64,000 nucleotides of DNA from Fusobacterium sp. IOR10 (GCF_010367435.1 NZ_WJWY01000010.1:1-64000); one strand, 5' to 3'; shown: positions 36,942-45,640, counted from the stretch's first letter. The notes: generated by a model not told the origin, from the letters alone. Numbers and translations are program-made.

Positions 36942-37999
36942 TCTAACTCTACTCCTTTTTCTCCTTCTATAATATCCCCAAGAACTACAGGTTTTTCACC
37001 TAATTTTTCTAGTTCCAAAACAATTTCTTCACTTTTGTTTTCTTCAACTATCAAAATAAATCCAATTCCCATATTAAATACATTGTATAATTCTTCCTTT
37101 TCTAGTTCACCTTTTTCTTCTAAAAATTTAAATATTTTAGGTGTATCAATAACTTTAGTATCAATTTTAGCTCTTAGTCCTTCAGGAAGTACTCTAGGTA
37201 TATTTTCATAAAATCCACCACCTGTAACATGACACATTCCGTTTATTTCAAATTTAGAAAGTAAAGCTTTTATTGTTTTAACATATATTCTTGTTGGTGT
37301 AAGAAGAGCTTCTCCCAATGATTTTCCATCAAATAAATCTCTGTATCCATTTAAATCAAATTGATTATCTTTCATAATTATTTTTCTTACAAGGGAAAAT
37401 CCATTTGAATGAACACCTGATGAAGGAATTCCAATTATTTTATTTCCACTTTTAACTTTTTTCCCTGTTATTAGTTTTGATTTTTCAACTACTCCAACAC
37501 AAAATCCTGCAAGATCATAGTCACCTATTTTATACATATCTGGCATTTCTGCAGTTTCTCCACCAATAAGTCCACATTCTGATAGAACACATCCATCTGA
37601 AACACCCTTTACTATTTGTTCTATTTGTTCAGGAAAATTCTTTCCAACTGCTACATAGTCAAGAAAAAATATTGGCATAGCCCCTTGAACTAAAACATCA
37701 TTTACACACATTGCCACAACATCTTGCCCTATAGTATCGTGTTTTTCCATTTGGAAAGCTAACATTAATTTTGTTCCCACTCCATCTGTTCCACTTATTA
37801 AAACAGGTTCTTTGTATCCTAAAGCAGAAAGATCAAACATTCCACCAAAGGCTCCTATACTGTCCATAACTCCCTTTACTCTTGTTCTTTCAACATGGGA
37901 TTTAATTCTTCTTACAGATTCATAACCAGCTTCTAAATTAACACCAGATTCAGCATATTTTTTACTACTTTTTACATCTTCCATATAATTCTCCACCAT
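36935..37999 (-). CDS. purM: Phosphoribosylformylglycinamidine cyclo-ligase (AIR synthetase)
   Basis: About 354 residues. It closes the imidazole ring to give AIR. Signatures include GGMFDLSALGYKEPVLISGTDGVGTKL (starting about 53), MCVNDVLVQGAMPIFFLDY and HVTGGGFYENIPR. The frame can be opened at a TTG at 38014, but that triplet is part of the ribosome site TTGGAGG; the ATG at 37999 is the real start. First gene of purMNHD, whose leader carries a purine riboswitch, a 66-codon ORF and two terminators. Confidence 0.96.
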   Translation of the reverse strand: MVENYMEDVKSSKKYAESGVNLEAGYESVRRIKSHVERTRVKGVMDSIGAFGGMFDLSALGYKEPVLISGTDGVGTKLMLAFQMEKHDTIGQDVVAMCVNDVLVQGAMPIFFLDYVAVGKNFPEQIEQIVKGVSDGCVLSECGLIGGETAEMPDMYKIGDYDLAGFCVGVVEKSKLITGKKVKSGNKIIGIPSSGVHSNGFSLVRKIIMKDNQFDLNGYRDLFDGKSLGEALLTPTRIYVKTIKALLSKFEINGMCHVTGGGFYENIPRVLPEGLRAKIDTKVIDTPKIFKFLEEKGELEKEELYNVFNMGIGFILIVEENKSEEIVLELEKLGEKPVVLGDIIEGEKGVELEW

Positions 38000-38019
38000 T
38001 TTATTTTCCTCCAAATTTT

Positions 38020-38220
38020 TTAATAAAAAAATACGCTACAAAACATTGCCTCACAGCATAATGATTTTGTAGCGTTACTTGTTAAAATATTTATGTTTTT
38101 TTTATATTTTTCAATGCACATAAAAACAATTCCAAACTTTACAAGTTTGAATTTTATGGAAAAACTATTTGTTATACTTTTAACCATTCTTTTTATTTTT
38201 ACACCAAAAATAAAAAACAT
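38020..38220 (-). CDS. 66-residue leader ORF ahead of purM (starts MFFI)
   Basis: ATG at 38220 has AAGGAG about 10 bases upstream. The frame ends 20 bp before the purM ATG. The product is basic and hydrophobic at the start (MFFIFGVKIKRMVKSI) and ends with a Cys/Phe-rich stretch. The last 18 codons run through the terminator hairpin 38033-38075, and the stop lies in its T-run. Thus a translating ribosome would melt that terminator. The first 14 bases around the start (CAATGTTTTTTATT) match the leader ORF ahead of purE. Probably a regulatory ORF rather than a functional protein. Confidence 0.5.
   Translation of the reverse strand: MFFIFGVKIKRMVKSITNSFSIKFKLVKFGIVFMCIEKYKKNINILTSNATKSLCCEAMFCSVFFY
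38023..38075 (-). terminator. Second leader terminator ahead of purM
   Basis: Perfect 11-bp stem ACGCTACAAAA/TTTTGTAGCGT with inner CATT-GC/GCAATG pairing, then ATTTTTTTATT on the minus strand. It is 24 bp upstream of the purM ribosome site and overlaps the end of the leader ORF. Confidence 0.85.
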
Positions 38221-38281
38221 TGTATTTATCTCCTTTTTTTTAATGATTTTTTAACCATTACAAAGCAAAATAATTACAATG

Positions 38282-38306
38282 AAATAAAAAGACAGTCACC
38301 CTGTCT
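38282..38306 (-). terminator. Riboswitch terminator ahead of purM
   Basis: AGACAG/CTGTCT stem with a GGTGA loop and a TTTTTATTT tail on the minus strand, 17 bp after the purine aptamer. This is the natural OFF structure of the switch. Confidence 0.85.
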
Positions 38307-38322
38307 AATATTGTATTCTTTT

Positions 38323-38390
38323 GCTTATAGTCTGCCAATTTAAGGTTGCAGGTAGAAACTCGTCGTCCATATCACGACTATTATATAAGC
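38323..38390 (-). ncRNA. Purine riboswitch, guanine/hypoxanthine class (purM leader)
   Basis: On the minus strand: P1 GCTTATA/TATAAGC, P2 TCGT/ACGA with loop GATATGG, junction GTTTCTACC, P3 loop CCTTAAA, then GACTATA. The C in GACTAT at the specificity position indicates guanine or hypoxanthine rather than adenine. It controls purM-purN-purH-purD through the terminator at 38290-38306. Confidence 0.95.
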
Positions 38391-38420
38391 GTAAACTTTT
38401 ATTCATCTATTTACTTCCTA

Positions 38421-38449
38421 AGAATATCATATTTTCCTTATTTTTACAA
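38421..38449 (-). promoter_or_regulatory. Promoter of the purM leader
   Basis: TTGTAA (38449-38444), 17-base spacer, TATTCT (38426-38421) on the minus strand, between the GGDEF gene stop and the riboswitch. Confidence 0.65.
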
Positions 38450-38467
38450 CTACAAAATAATAAAAAT

Positions 38468-39367
38468 TTATTTTTTAAACTCAACTCTATTTCTTCCATT
38501 TTTCTTTGCCAAATAAACCCCTTCATCAGCTCTTTTTATTAAGCTTTCAATTATTTCATCATTTTTAATAAGAGAAACACCTATGGAAATAGTAACTTTT
38601 ATTTTTTCATTATCTATATCTAATTCGCTATTTTCAATAAGCATTCTAATTCTATCTGCAATTTCAATTATTCTTTTTTCATCAATATTTTCAAAAACTC
38701 CTATAAACTCTTCTCCACCCCATCTACCAATTATATCATTATCTCTGCAGGCACTAGTAAAAACTTTACCAACCATCTTTAAAATTTCATCCCCTATATT
38801 ATGACCATAATTGTCATTAACTTTTTTAAAAAAATCTATATCCAAAAACATTAACCCAAAGGGAGTTTTTAAATTTTTGTATTTCAACATTACTGAATTT
38901 AAATGAACATTTAAATATTTTCTATTTGGAAGTTTTGTTAACTCATCTTTAAAAATATTTTCCATTAAATTATTATTAGATTGAAGTAACATTTTATTTG
39001 GAGATACATCTGTGAAAGTTTCAACAGCACCTATTATTTTTCCTTTTTCATAAATAGAAATAACTTTAACAATAACAGGAATTCTAAAACCATTTTTATG
39101 TCTTAAATATAATTTTTGTTCCCTTGGTTTCCCGTCATTCATAGTATCTAGCAAGGGACAACCTGATATGCATAATTTCTTCCCAGTTTCATCCACATGA
39201 TTTAAGATATTATCACAACAATATCTATTAACTATTTCTTCTGATAAATATCCTGTTATTTTCTCTGCTCCTTTATTCCAAAAACTTATTTTTCTGTTTA
39301 TATCTACAAAGTAAACTCCTTCACTAATTCCATTTAATATTTTTGTATATATTTTTTTTTCATCCAT
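38468..39367 (-). CDS. PAS-GGDEF diguanylate cyclase
   Basis: 299 residues: an N-terminal PAS domain (about 8-120, with SFWNKGAEKITGY and a CxxC-like ISGCPLLD) and a C-terminal GGDEF domain (about 140-298). The active-site motif is GGEEF, and RDND sits five residues before it, the arrangement of the inhibitory I-site, so a feedback-regulated c-di-GMP synthase is predicted. It is cytosolic, with no membrane helix. It lies between the two purine operons on the same strand, after the purL terminator and before the purM promoter; a link between purine supply and signalling is possible but unproven. Confidence 0.9.
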   Translation of the reverse strand: MDEKKIYTKILNGISEGVYFVDINRKISFWNKGAEKITGYLSEEIVNRYCCDNILNHVDETGKKLCISGCPLLDTMNDGKPREQKLYLRHKNGFRIPVIVKVISIYEKGKIIGAVETFTDVSPNKMLLQSNNNLMENIFKDELTKLPNRKYLNVHLNSVMLKYKNLKTPFGLMFLDIDFFKKVNDNYGHNIGDEILKMVGKVFTSACRDNDIIGRWGGEEFIGVFENIDEKRIIEIADRIRMLIENSELDIDNEKIKVTISIGVSLIKNDEIIESLIKRADEGVYLAKKNGRNRVEFKK

Positions 39368-39411
39368 TTAACACCTCCACTTTAAGTTCCCATATTTGAT
39401 TATACCATAAA

Positions 39412-39441
39412 AGAAAGGATAGTTTTAAAACTATCCTTTCT
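39412..39441 (-). terminator. Terminator of purE-purK-purL
   Basis: Perfect 30-bp palindrome AGAAAGGATAGTTTT/AAAACTATCCTTTCT followed by TTTAT on the minus strand. Confidence 0.85.
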
Positions 39442-39460
39442 AAATTTTTAAATGATTTCA

Positions 39461-42400
39461 TTATTTTTTAAAGAAATTAACTCCATTTTTGAAAATATCT
39501 TGCATTTTTTCCCCATATATATTTTTGTATAATCCCTCTTCATATCTTTCTGAATGTCCCATTTTTCCAAAGATTTTTCCATCTTTAGAAGTGATCCCTT
39601 CTATTGCATAGTACGAACCATTTAAATTATATTCTGTATCTAAAGTAGGTTCTCCATTTAAATCACAATATTGAGTCCCTATTTGACCATTTTCAAATAG
39701 TTCCTTAGCAAACTCATCACTAACTACAAATTTCCCTTCCCCATGGGATAAAGTCATTGGGAAAACATCCCCTATGTTAAATGATGACAACCAAGGAGAA
39801 GAATTTGAAGAAACTCTAGTATAAGCCATTCTAGAAACATGACGATTAATATCGTTTTTAAATAGTGTAGGAGAGTTTTCATTTAATTTATCCATATCTC
39901 CATATGGTAATAGTCCTGATTTTATTAGAGCTTGGAATCCGTTACATATACCTAACATTAGTCCTTCATTTTTTAAGAATACTTTAATTGCTTCTTTTAT
40001 TTTTTTATTTGATAATATATTTGTTATAAATTTCCCAGATCCATCTGGCTCATCCCCAGCACTAAATCCACCTGGAATTGCAATGATTTGAGATTCTAAA
40101 ATTTTATTTGCCAACTCTTTCATTGAATTATTAAGATCTTCAACTGTTAAATTATTAATAACAAAAATTTCTGATTTTCCTCCAGCTCTATTAAAGGCCT
40201 TAGCTGTATCGTATTCTGAATTAGTACCAGGAAATGTTATTACTAGAACTTTAGGATTATCATATAGTTTCTTTGCTTTTTGAGGCATTTCTACTACTTT
40301 TTCCTTTGGAACAATTAATTTACTCTTTATTTCATGACTTTTAGTTGGATAGATTTTTGAATATCTTTCTTCCCAAATTTCTATAGCATCATCTATATTT
40401 AATTCTACATTATTTATTTTTATAATTTTATTTTTACTAACTGTTCCTAGTAATATTCCAAAATTTAATTTTTCTTTTGATTCTACAATTATTCCCCCAG
40501 GAATTAAATCAAATAAATTTTCCTCTGTTTCTATCTCAATTCCTAATTTATTACCAAAGGACATTTTCATTAGAGCTTCTGATATCCCTCCAAACTTAAT
40601 AACTGAAGAAGACACTATCTTTTTCTCTCTTATTTTCTCTCTTACATTTTTAAAATTATTTTTCAAGCTAGAATATACAGGAGTAAAGTCATCTTTGTAT
40701 TGTGGTTTTACTAAGTATATATAATTTCCCTCTTCTTTTAACTCTGAAGATATAATATTATTTACATTTTCTGTTACAACAGCAAAGGAAATTAATGTTG
40801 GAGGAACATCTATATCCTTAAAAGTTCCACTCATACTATCTTTTCCACCTATTGCTGGAGTTTCAAACTGAACTTGAGCTTCCAATGCTCCAAGTAAAGC
40901 CATAAATGGTTTCCCCCATCTTATATCTTCTTTACCTAATTTTTCAAAATATTCTTGGAATGTTAATCTTGCCCTAGTGGAATCTCCCCCTACAGCTGTT
41001 ATTCTAGCTAATGATTCTACAACTGCATATATGGCACCTAAATATGGTGATTTTTCACTTATATAAGGATTAAATCCATATGCCATTATTGAAGCTGTAT
41101 TTGTATAACCATTTGTTGGAAATTTTTGTATACTTGCTTCACTTTCTGTAAGTTGATATTTACCTCCATATGGCATTAAAACTGTTGATCTTCCAACTGT
41201 TGAGTCAAACATTTCAACCATTCCTCTTTGAGAAGCAACATTCATATCCTTTAATGTTGATGTTAATTTCTCTTTTAAATCTCCTGTTTTATTAGATTTA
41301 AATATATTTGTATTGTCTTCTAGTGAAACTTTTACATTTTGTTCTTGAGTTACACCATTTGTATCTAAAAATTCTCTAGATAGATTAACTATTGTTTCCC
41401 CTCTAAATTTTATTATTAAATCTTCATTTTCTGTAACCTTGGCCACAATGTTTATATCTAAATTTTCTTTTCTTAAAAGTTCCCCAAATTTTTCAACATT
41501 TTCTGGAGCTACTACAACTGCCATTCTCTCCTGTGATTCACTAATAGCAAGCTCTGTTCCACTAAGTCCTAAATATTTCACAGAAACCTTGTCTAAATCA
41601 ATTTCTATCCCTCTAGCTAATTCTCCAATTGCAACAGAAACCCCTCCAGCTCCAAAGTCATTTGATTTTTTTATAAGTTTTGTTACTTCTGGATTTCTAA
41701 AAGCTCTTTGAATTTTTCTTTCCACAGGTGCGTTACCCTTTTGAACTTCTGAAGAACACTTTGTTAAAGAAGAATCTGTATGTTCTTTAGAAGAACCAGT
41801 GGCTCCTCCCACTCCATCTCTTCCTGTTTTTCCACCAAAAACAAGAATCACATCTCCTGCTTTAGGTTCTTCCCTTAAAACATATTTCTTTTTAACTGCT
41901 CCTACAACTGCTCCCACTTCCATTCTTTTTGCCTTATATCCATCATGATATATTTCATTAACAAAAGTTGTTGCTAATCCAATTTGATTTCCATAAGATG
42001 AATATCCATGAGCTGCTCCTTTGGAAATTCTAGATTGAGGTAATTTATTAGGTAATGTATTTTCTAGTTTTTCACATATGTTTCCAGCCCCTGTAATTCT
42101 CATAGCTTGATATACATATGATCTTCCTGACAATGGATCTCTTATAGCTCCCCCAACACAAGTTGAAGCTCCACCAAAGGGTTCTATTTCTGTTGGATGA
42201 TTATGAGTTTCATTTTTAAACATTAGTAACCATTTTTCTAGTTTCCCATCCTCATCAACTTCAACTTCAATACTACAAGCGTTTATTTCATCTGTAATTT
42301 CCATATCATCTAATTTACCTATTTTTCTCATGTATTTCCCGCCTATAGTTCCCATATCCATTAGAGTCATAGGTTTTCTATTTCCATGAACTTGTTCTCT

Positions 42401-43153
42401 TAGTTTCAAATAATTATCATATGACTTTTGTATTCCCTCTGTCATATTACCTTTAACTATTTGAATATTTTTTAAGTAAGTTTCAAATGTTGTATGTCTA
42501 CAATGATCTGACCAATAAGTATCTAAAACTTTTATTTCAGTATCTGTTGGATTTCTTTTTTGATCTCTAAAATAATTTTGAATATGTTGTAAATCTCCTA
42601 AACTCATAGCAAGTCCATTTTCATCTATAAAATTTTCCAACTTTTCTTGAGAATAGTTTATAAACCCTTTTACAATAGGTACATCTTCAATGGTTATATC
42701 TTCTTCATTACTTAATACATTTAAATCCTTTTCCCTTGTTTCTATAGGATTAATTATGTATTTTTTTATTTTATCAAAATCATTTATATCCCCTTCTAGT
42801 ACAATAACTCTTCCACTTTTTATTTTAACATTTTCTTTATTATTTAGAAGAACTAAACATTGTTCTGCTGAATCTGCCCTTTGATCATATTGCCCAGGTA
42901 AATTTTCTATAGCAATATAATTTTTACCATTTAAATTAATTTCATCATACACATTATCTGTCACTACTTCTGATAAAACTTTTGATTTTAAAAGTATTAC
43001 ATCTTCATCTTCACAATTAAATACATCATATACATTGAATAATCTTAAATCCTTTACTTTATCTTCATGTAAATTTTCTTTTAATTCATTTAAAAGAGAT
43101 TTCCCTTCAACTCTAAATCCTTCTTTTTTAGAAACGTATATTCTTTTATTCAC
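39461..43153 (-). CDS. purL: Phosphoribosylformylglycinamidine synthase, single-chain
   Basis: 1230 residues; PurS-like, PurL-like and glutamine amidotransferase parts in one chain, as in Clostridia and fusobacteria. It converts FGAR to FGAM. The synthetase part shows THNHPTEIEPFGGASTC (near 315) and two AIRS-like halves. The C-terminal amidotransferase (about 970-1230) has the Cys nucleophile in GICNGFQALIKSG and the His/Glu pair near GHSERYEEG. GTG start at 43153 with AGGAG about 7 bases upstream; no ATG fits. Follows purK by 27 bp. Confidence 0.96.
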   Translation of the reverse strand: MNKRIYVSKKEGFRVEGKSLLNELKENLHEDKVKDLRLFNVYDVFNCEDEDVILLKSKVLSEVVTDNVYDEINLNGKNYIAIENLPGQYDQRADSAEQCLVLLNNKENVKIKSGRVIVLEGDINDFDKIKKYIINPIETREKDLNVLSNEEDITIEDVPIVKGFINYSQEKLENFIDENGLAMSLGDLQHIQNYFRDQKRNPTDTEIKVLDTYWSDHCRHTTFETYLKNIQIVKGNMTEGIQKSYDNYLKLREQVHGNRKPMTLMDMGTIGGKYMRKIGKLDDMEITDEINACSIEVEVDEDGKLEKWLLMFKNETHNHPTEIEPFGGASTCVGGAIRDPLSGRSYVYQAMRITGAGNICEKLENTLPNKLPQSRISKGAAHGYSSYGNQIGLATTFVNEIYHDGYKAKRMEVGAVVGAVKKKYVLREEPKAGDVILVFGGKTGRDGVGGATGSSKEHTDSSLTKCSSEVQKGNAPVERKIQRAFRNPEVTKLIKKSNDFGAGGVSVAIGELARGIEIDLDKVSVKYLGLSGTELAISESQERMAVVVAPENVEKFGELLRKENLDINIVAKVTENEDLIIKFRGETIVNLSREFLDTNGVTQEQNVKVSLEDNTNIFKSNKTGDLKEKLTSTLKDMNVASQRGMVEMFDSTVGRSTVLMPYGGKYQLTESEASIQKFPTNGYTNTASIMAYGFNPYISEKSPYLGAIYAVVESLARITAVGGDSTRARLTFQEYFEKLGKEDIRWGKPFMALLGALEAQVQFETPAIGGKDSMSGTFKDIDVPPTLISFAVVTENVNNIISSELKEEGNYIYLVKPQYKDDFTPVYSSLKNNFKNVREKIREKKIVSSSVIKFGGISEALMKMSFGNKLGIEIETEENLFDLIPGGIIVESKEKLNFGILLGTVSKNKIIKINNVELNIDDAIEIWEERYSKIYPTKSHEIKSKLIVPKEKVVEMPQKAKKLYDNPKVLVITFPGTNSEYDTAKAFNRAGGKSEIFVINNLTVEDLNNSMKELANKILESQIIAIPGGFSAGDEPDGSGKFITNILSNKKIKEAIKVFLKNEGLMLGICNGFQALIKSGLLPYGDMDKLNENSPTLFKNDINRHVSRMAYTRVSSNSSPWLSSFNIGDVFPMTLSHGEGKFVVSDEFAKELFENGQIGTQYCDLNGEPTLDTEYNLNGSYYAIEGITSKDGKIFGKMGHSERYEEGLYKNIYGEKMQDIFKNGVNFFKK

Positions 43154-43180
43154 TTTTTTCTCCTTATATTTTCATAATGA

Positions 43181-44305
43181 TTATTTATTATATATTTCAT
43201 TTGCTCTTATTATTAAATCTTCAACATTATTTCCAACTATATTTAAATGTCCCATTTTTCTGTTAAACTTATTTTCACCCTTTTCATAAATATGTAAAAT
43301 CTCATTTTTGTTCAAGGATATTTTCTCTATTTTTTTTACATCTTGTCCTAAAATATTTAACATAACTACATTCTTTAAAAGTTTAGGATCTTTTATCTTT
43401 TTCCCACAGATAGCATCAATTTGAATATCAAACTGAGAATTATCACAGGCATCCATTGTATAATGAAAAGAATTGTGAGGTCTTGGAGCTATTTCATTAA
43501 CATAAATCTCTCCATCTTTCCCATAAAAATATTCTATTGCTAGGGGTCCTACAAAGTCTAATCCATTTATTATTTTTTCACTGATTTTTTTAATTTTGTC
43601 AGTTACTTCTTTAGATACTCTAGCGGGAACTATTGTTAAATGTAATATACTATTTTTATGTATATTTTCAGCAACTGGGAAAATAGCTACACTTTTATCT
43701 GTGCTCTTTACAACAAAACAAGATAATTCACACTTAAAATCTATCATTTCTTCTAATATATATTCTCTTTTTCTAAATTCTTCTTTTAGTTCTTTTTCTA
43801 CTTTTTCTTTATCCTCTTTGGTTTTTATAATCCATTGACCTTTCCCATCATATCCCCCTGTACAAGTTTTAAGTATACAAGGATAACCTATTTCATTTAT
43901 GCCCTTATCAAAGGAATTTTCCACATTTATTATTTTAAAGTTTGCTGTTTTTATACCTAAATCCTTTATCTTGCTTTTTTCCCTAAACCTATGTTGGCTT
44001 ATGAACAATGGCTTTATCCCTTGAGGAATATAGCCTCCATTATTTTCTATTACATCTATTGATTCTGAAGTTACATTTTCAAATTCATAAGTTATTACAT
44101 CTGATATTTTTGACAATTCTAAAATACTTTCCCTATCATTATAAGGTCCTAGAATATGCTTTTGTGCCACTAAAGCAGCACATACATCCTTTCCTGGATC
44201 TAAAATTATAGTTTTGTATCCTTTTTTAATAGCACTTTCACAAAGCATTTTTCCAAGTTGTCCTCCACCTAAAATTCCTATACTTTTACCTTTCTCAATA
44301 ATCAT
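43181..44305 (-). CDS. purK: N5-carboxyaminoimidazole ribonucleotide synthase
   Basis: 374-residue ATP-grasp enzyme that carboxylates AIR to N5-CAIR with bicarbonate and ATP. SIGILGGGQLGKMLCESA (8-25) is the N-terminal fold, and the EIAPRPHNSFHYTMDACDNSQFDIQ stretch (about 270) is the family signature. Its ATG shares one base with the purE stop (TAATG), so the two are coupled. Confidence 0.96.
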   Translation of the reverse strand: MIIEKGKSIGILGGGQLGKMLCESAIKKGYKTIILDPGKDVCAALVAQKHILGPYNDRESILELSKISDVITYEFENVTSESIDVIENNGGYIPQGIKPLFISQHRFREKSKIKDLGIKTANFKIINVENSFDKGINEIGYPCILKTCTGGYDGKGQWIIKTKEDKEKVEKELKEEFRKREYILEEMIDFKCELSCFVVKSTDKSVAIFPVAENIHKNSILHLTIVPARVSKEVTDKIKKISEKIINGLDFVGPLAIEYFYGKDGEIYVNEIAPRPHNSFHYTMDACDNSQFDIQIDAICGKKIKDPKLLKNVVMLNILGQDVKKIEKISLNKNEILHIYEKGENKFNRKMGHLNIVGNNVEDLIIRANEIYNK

Positions 44306-44790
44306 TATAAGTCTACCTCACTTGTTTCTAATACTTTATTTTTTTGATCTTCTCTAAATTTCAATACTTTATCTGCAACTTCTTCATCCATTAACCCTAT
44401 TATCTCAGCTGCTAGAATTCCTGCGTTTTTAGCACCTGCATCTCCTATGGCCAATGTCCCAACAGGAATCCCCCCTGGCATTTGAACTATTGATAGCAAA
44501 GAATCTTTTCCACTTAATGCTCTTGATTTTATTGGAACACCTAAAACTGGAACTGTAGTTAAAGCTGCCACCATTCCAGGAAGATGAGCTGCTCCCCCTG
44601 CTCCTGCTATTATAACTTTCACTCCTCTACCCCTTGCTTTTTTTGCATAGTCATACATTAAATCTGGTGTTCTATGAGCTGATACTATTTTCACTTCATA
44701 ATCAATTCCAAACAATTTTAACATTTCAACAGCTTTTTCCATTGTTGGAAGGTCTGATCTGCTCCCCATAATTACACTAACCATTGACAT
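44305..44790 (-). CDS. purE: N5-carboxyaminoimidazole ribonucleotide mutase
   Basis: About 161 residues. It converts N5-CAIR to [34 protein letters not shown] and [14 protein letters not shown] are the class I PurE signatures. The frame opens at a TTG (44802) that belongs to the TTGGAGG ribosome site. ATG 44790 is 5-6 bases after it and is preferred; ATG 44784 is also possible. First gene of purE-purK-purL, behind the second riboswitch leader. purF, purC and purB are not in the window. Confidence 0.96.
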   Translation of the reverse strand: MSMVSVIMGSRSDLPTMEKAVEMLKLFGIDYEVKIVSAHRTPDLMYDYAKKARGRGVKVIIAGAGGAAHLPGMVAALTTVPVLGVPIKSRALSGKDSLLSIVQMPGGIPVGTLAIGDAGAKNAGILAAEIIGLMDEEVADKVLKFREDQKNKVLETSEVDL

Positions 44791-44837
44791 AATTACCTCC
44801 AAAAAATTTATTTAAATATTTTTAGCTTACTTTAATC

Positions 44838-44885
44838 AAAAAAAACGCCATAAATCAAGGGCGAACTATCCCTGAAATTATGACG
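44838..44885 (-). terminator. Second leader terminator ahead of purE
   Basis: CGTCATAA/TTATGGCG outer stem and TCAGGG/CCCT-GA inner stem, then eight T on the minus strand. The leader ORF stop codon (44857-44855) lies inside its 3' arm. Confidence 0.8.
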
Positions 44886-44941
44886 TCTAATAATTTATAA
44901 TTTATCTTTTTAAAAACTTGTTTTGTTTTAATAAAAAACAT
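44855..44941 (-). CDS. 28-residue leader ORF ahead of purE (starts MFFI)
   Basis: ATG at 44941 is preceded by AAAAGGGG about 9 bases upstream. The product begins MFFIKTKQVFKKINYK and ends SGIVRP. Its last third overlaps the second terminator, and the stop codon sits in the hairpin's 3' arm, so a ribosome ending there would block the terminator. The start context CAATGTTTTTTATT is identical to that of the purM leader ORF. Likely regulatory; the signal sensed is unknown. Confidence 0.5.
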   Translation of the reverse strand: MFFIKTKQVFKKINYKLLDVIISGIVRP

Positions 44942-44967
44942 TGCTTAGTCCCCTTTTTTTAATCTAT

Positions 44968-44997
44968 AAAAAAACAAATGATTACACCAACCATTTG
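44968..44997 (-). terminator. Riboswitch terminator ahead of purE
   Basis: CAAATGGTT/AATCATTTG stem with a 5-base loop and a run of seven T on the minus strand, 44 bp after the purine aptamer. Confidence 0.85.
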
Positions 44998-45040
44998 AAA
45001 AAGCAACTTAAGTTATAACGAGTTTTCATTATATCTTTGT

Positions 45041-45108
45041 GCCTATAGTCTACTAATTTAAGGTCAGTAGGTAGAAACTTGTCATCCGTATTATGACGTT
45101 TATATAAG
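45041..45108 (-). ncRNA. Purine riboswitch, guanine/hypoxanthine class (purE leader)
   Basis: On the minus strand: P1 GCTTATA/TATAGGC, P2 GTCAT/ATGAC with loop AATACGG, junction GTTTCTACC, P3 TACTGA/TTAGTA with loop CCTTAAA, then GACTATA. The specificity base is C, so guanine or hypoxanthine. It controls purE-purK-purL through the terminator at 44975-44997. A TTGAAA...GATACT promoter-like pair with a short spacer lies upstream near 45135-45160. Confidence 0.95.
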
Positions 45109-45341
45109 CTATTATTCAATTAATTAACCCTAGAGTATCACACTTCTTAGATTTTTTCAACTGGGAATAATAAAAAAATAAAATTTTTTTCATCCTAAAG
45201 AATGAAAAAATCTTGACTAAAATTTTACAAAAAAATTTTTTTTATTTTTTTAAAACAAAACCTTTCTTTTCTCAGTCATAGTAAAGTAATTAGGGTGAGT
45301 TTTATATTTCTTATTTATTCATTTTTTAAAAAGGAGATTTT

Positions 45342-45623
45342 ATGAAAAAGAAAGAGTTTGCAGAATTATTTATGGTTAAAGCTGAATTGAAAAGTAAGGA
45401 AGAAGCAAAAAGACAAGTTGAACTATTTATTGAAACTATGAAAGATGCTTTAGAAAGCGACGAAGTTCTAATTTTTAGAGGATTAGGTACTTTTGAAAGA
45501 AGAATTACTAAAAGAAAAGAAGGAAGAAATCCAAGAACTGGTGAATCTATCAAGATTACTCCTAAAAAATATATTAAATTTAGAGTGGGTAAAGATTTAG
45601 AAGATAGATTAAATAATAAATAA
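45342..45623 (+). CDS. hup: HU-family DNA-binding protein
   Basis: 93-residue histone-like protein that bends and compacts DNA as a dimer. The helical body is followed by GLGTFERRITKRKEGRNPRTGESI, the beta-arm with the conserved RNPRTGE near residue 66. AAGGAG 7 bases upstream fixes the ATG. It is a monocistronic unit ended by a strong terminator; the AT-rich stretch 45130-45341 upstream must hold its promoter, but no clear pair was found. Confidence 0.95.
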   Translation: MKKKEFAELFMVKAELKSKEEAKRQVELFIETMKDALESDEVLIFRGLGTFERRITKRKEGRNPRTGESIKITPKKYIKFRVGKDLEDRLNNK

Positions 45624-45640
45624 CATTATGCAATACAAGG

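Noticed and set aside
44838-45108. Possible base-pairing between the purE riboswitch P2 strand and the second terminator, which share ACGTCATAAT
   Set aside because: The shared 10 bases could in principle let the terminator's 3' arm invade the aptamer, but the purM leader has no such match and the distance is over 200 nt; most likely chance in AT-rich DNA.
45326-45553. 75-codon minus-strand frame opposite the HU gene
   Set aside because: HU is certain from its RNPRTGE arm and ribosome site; the opposite frame is a shadow.
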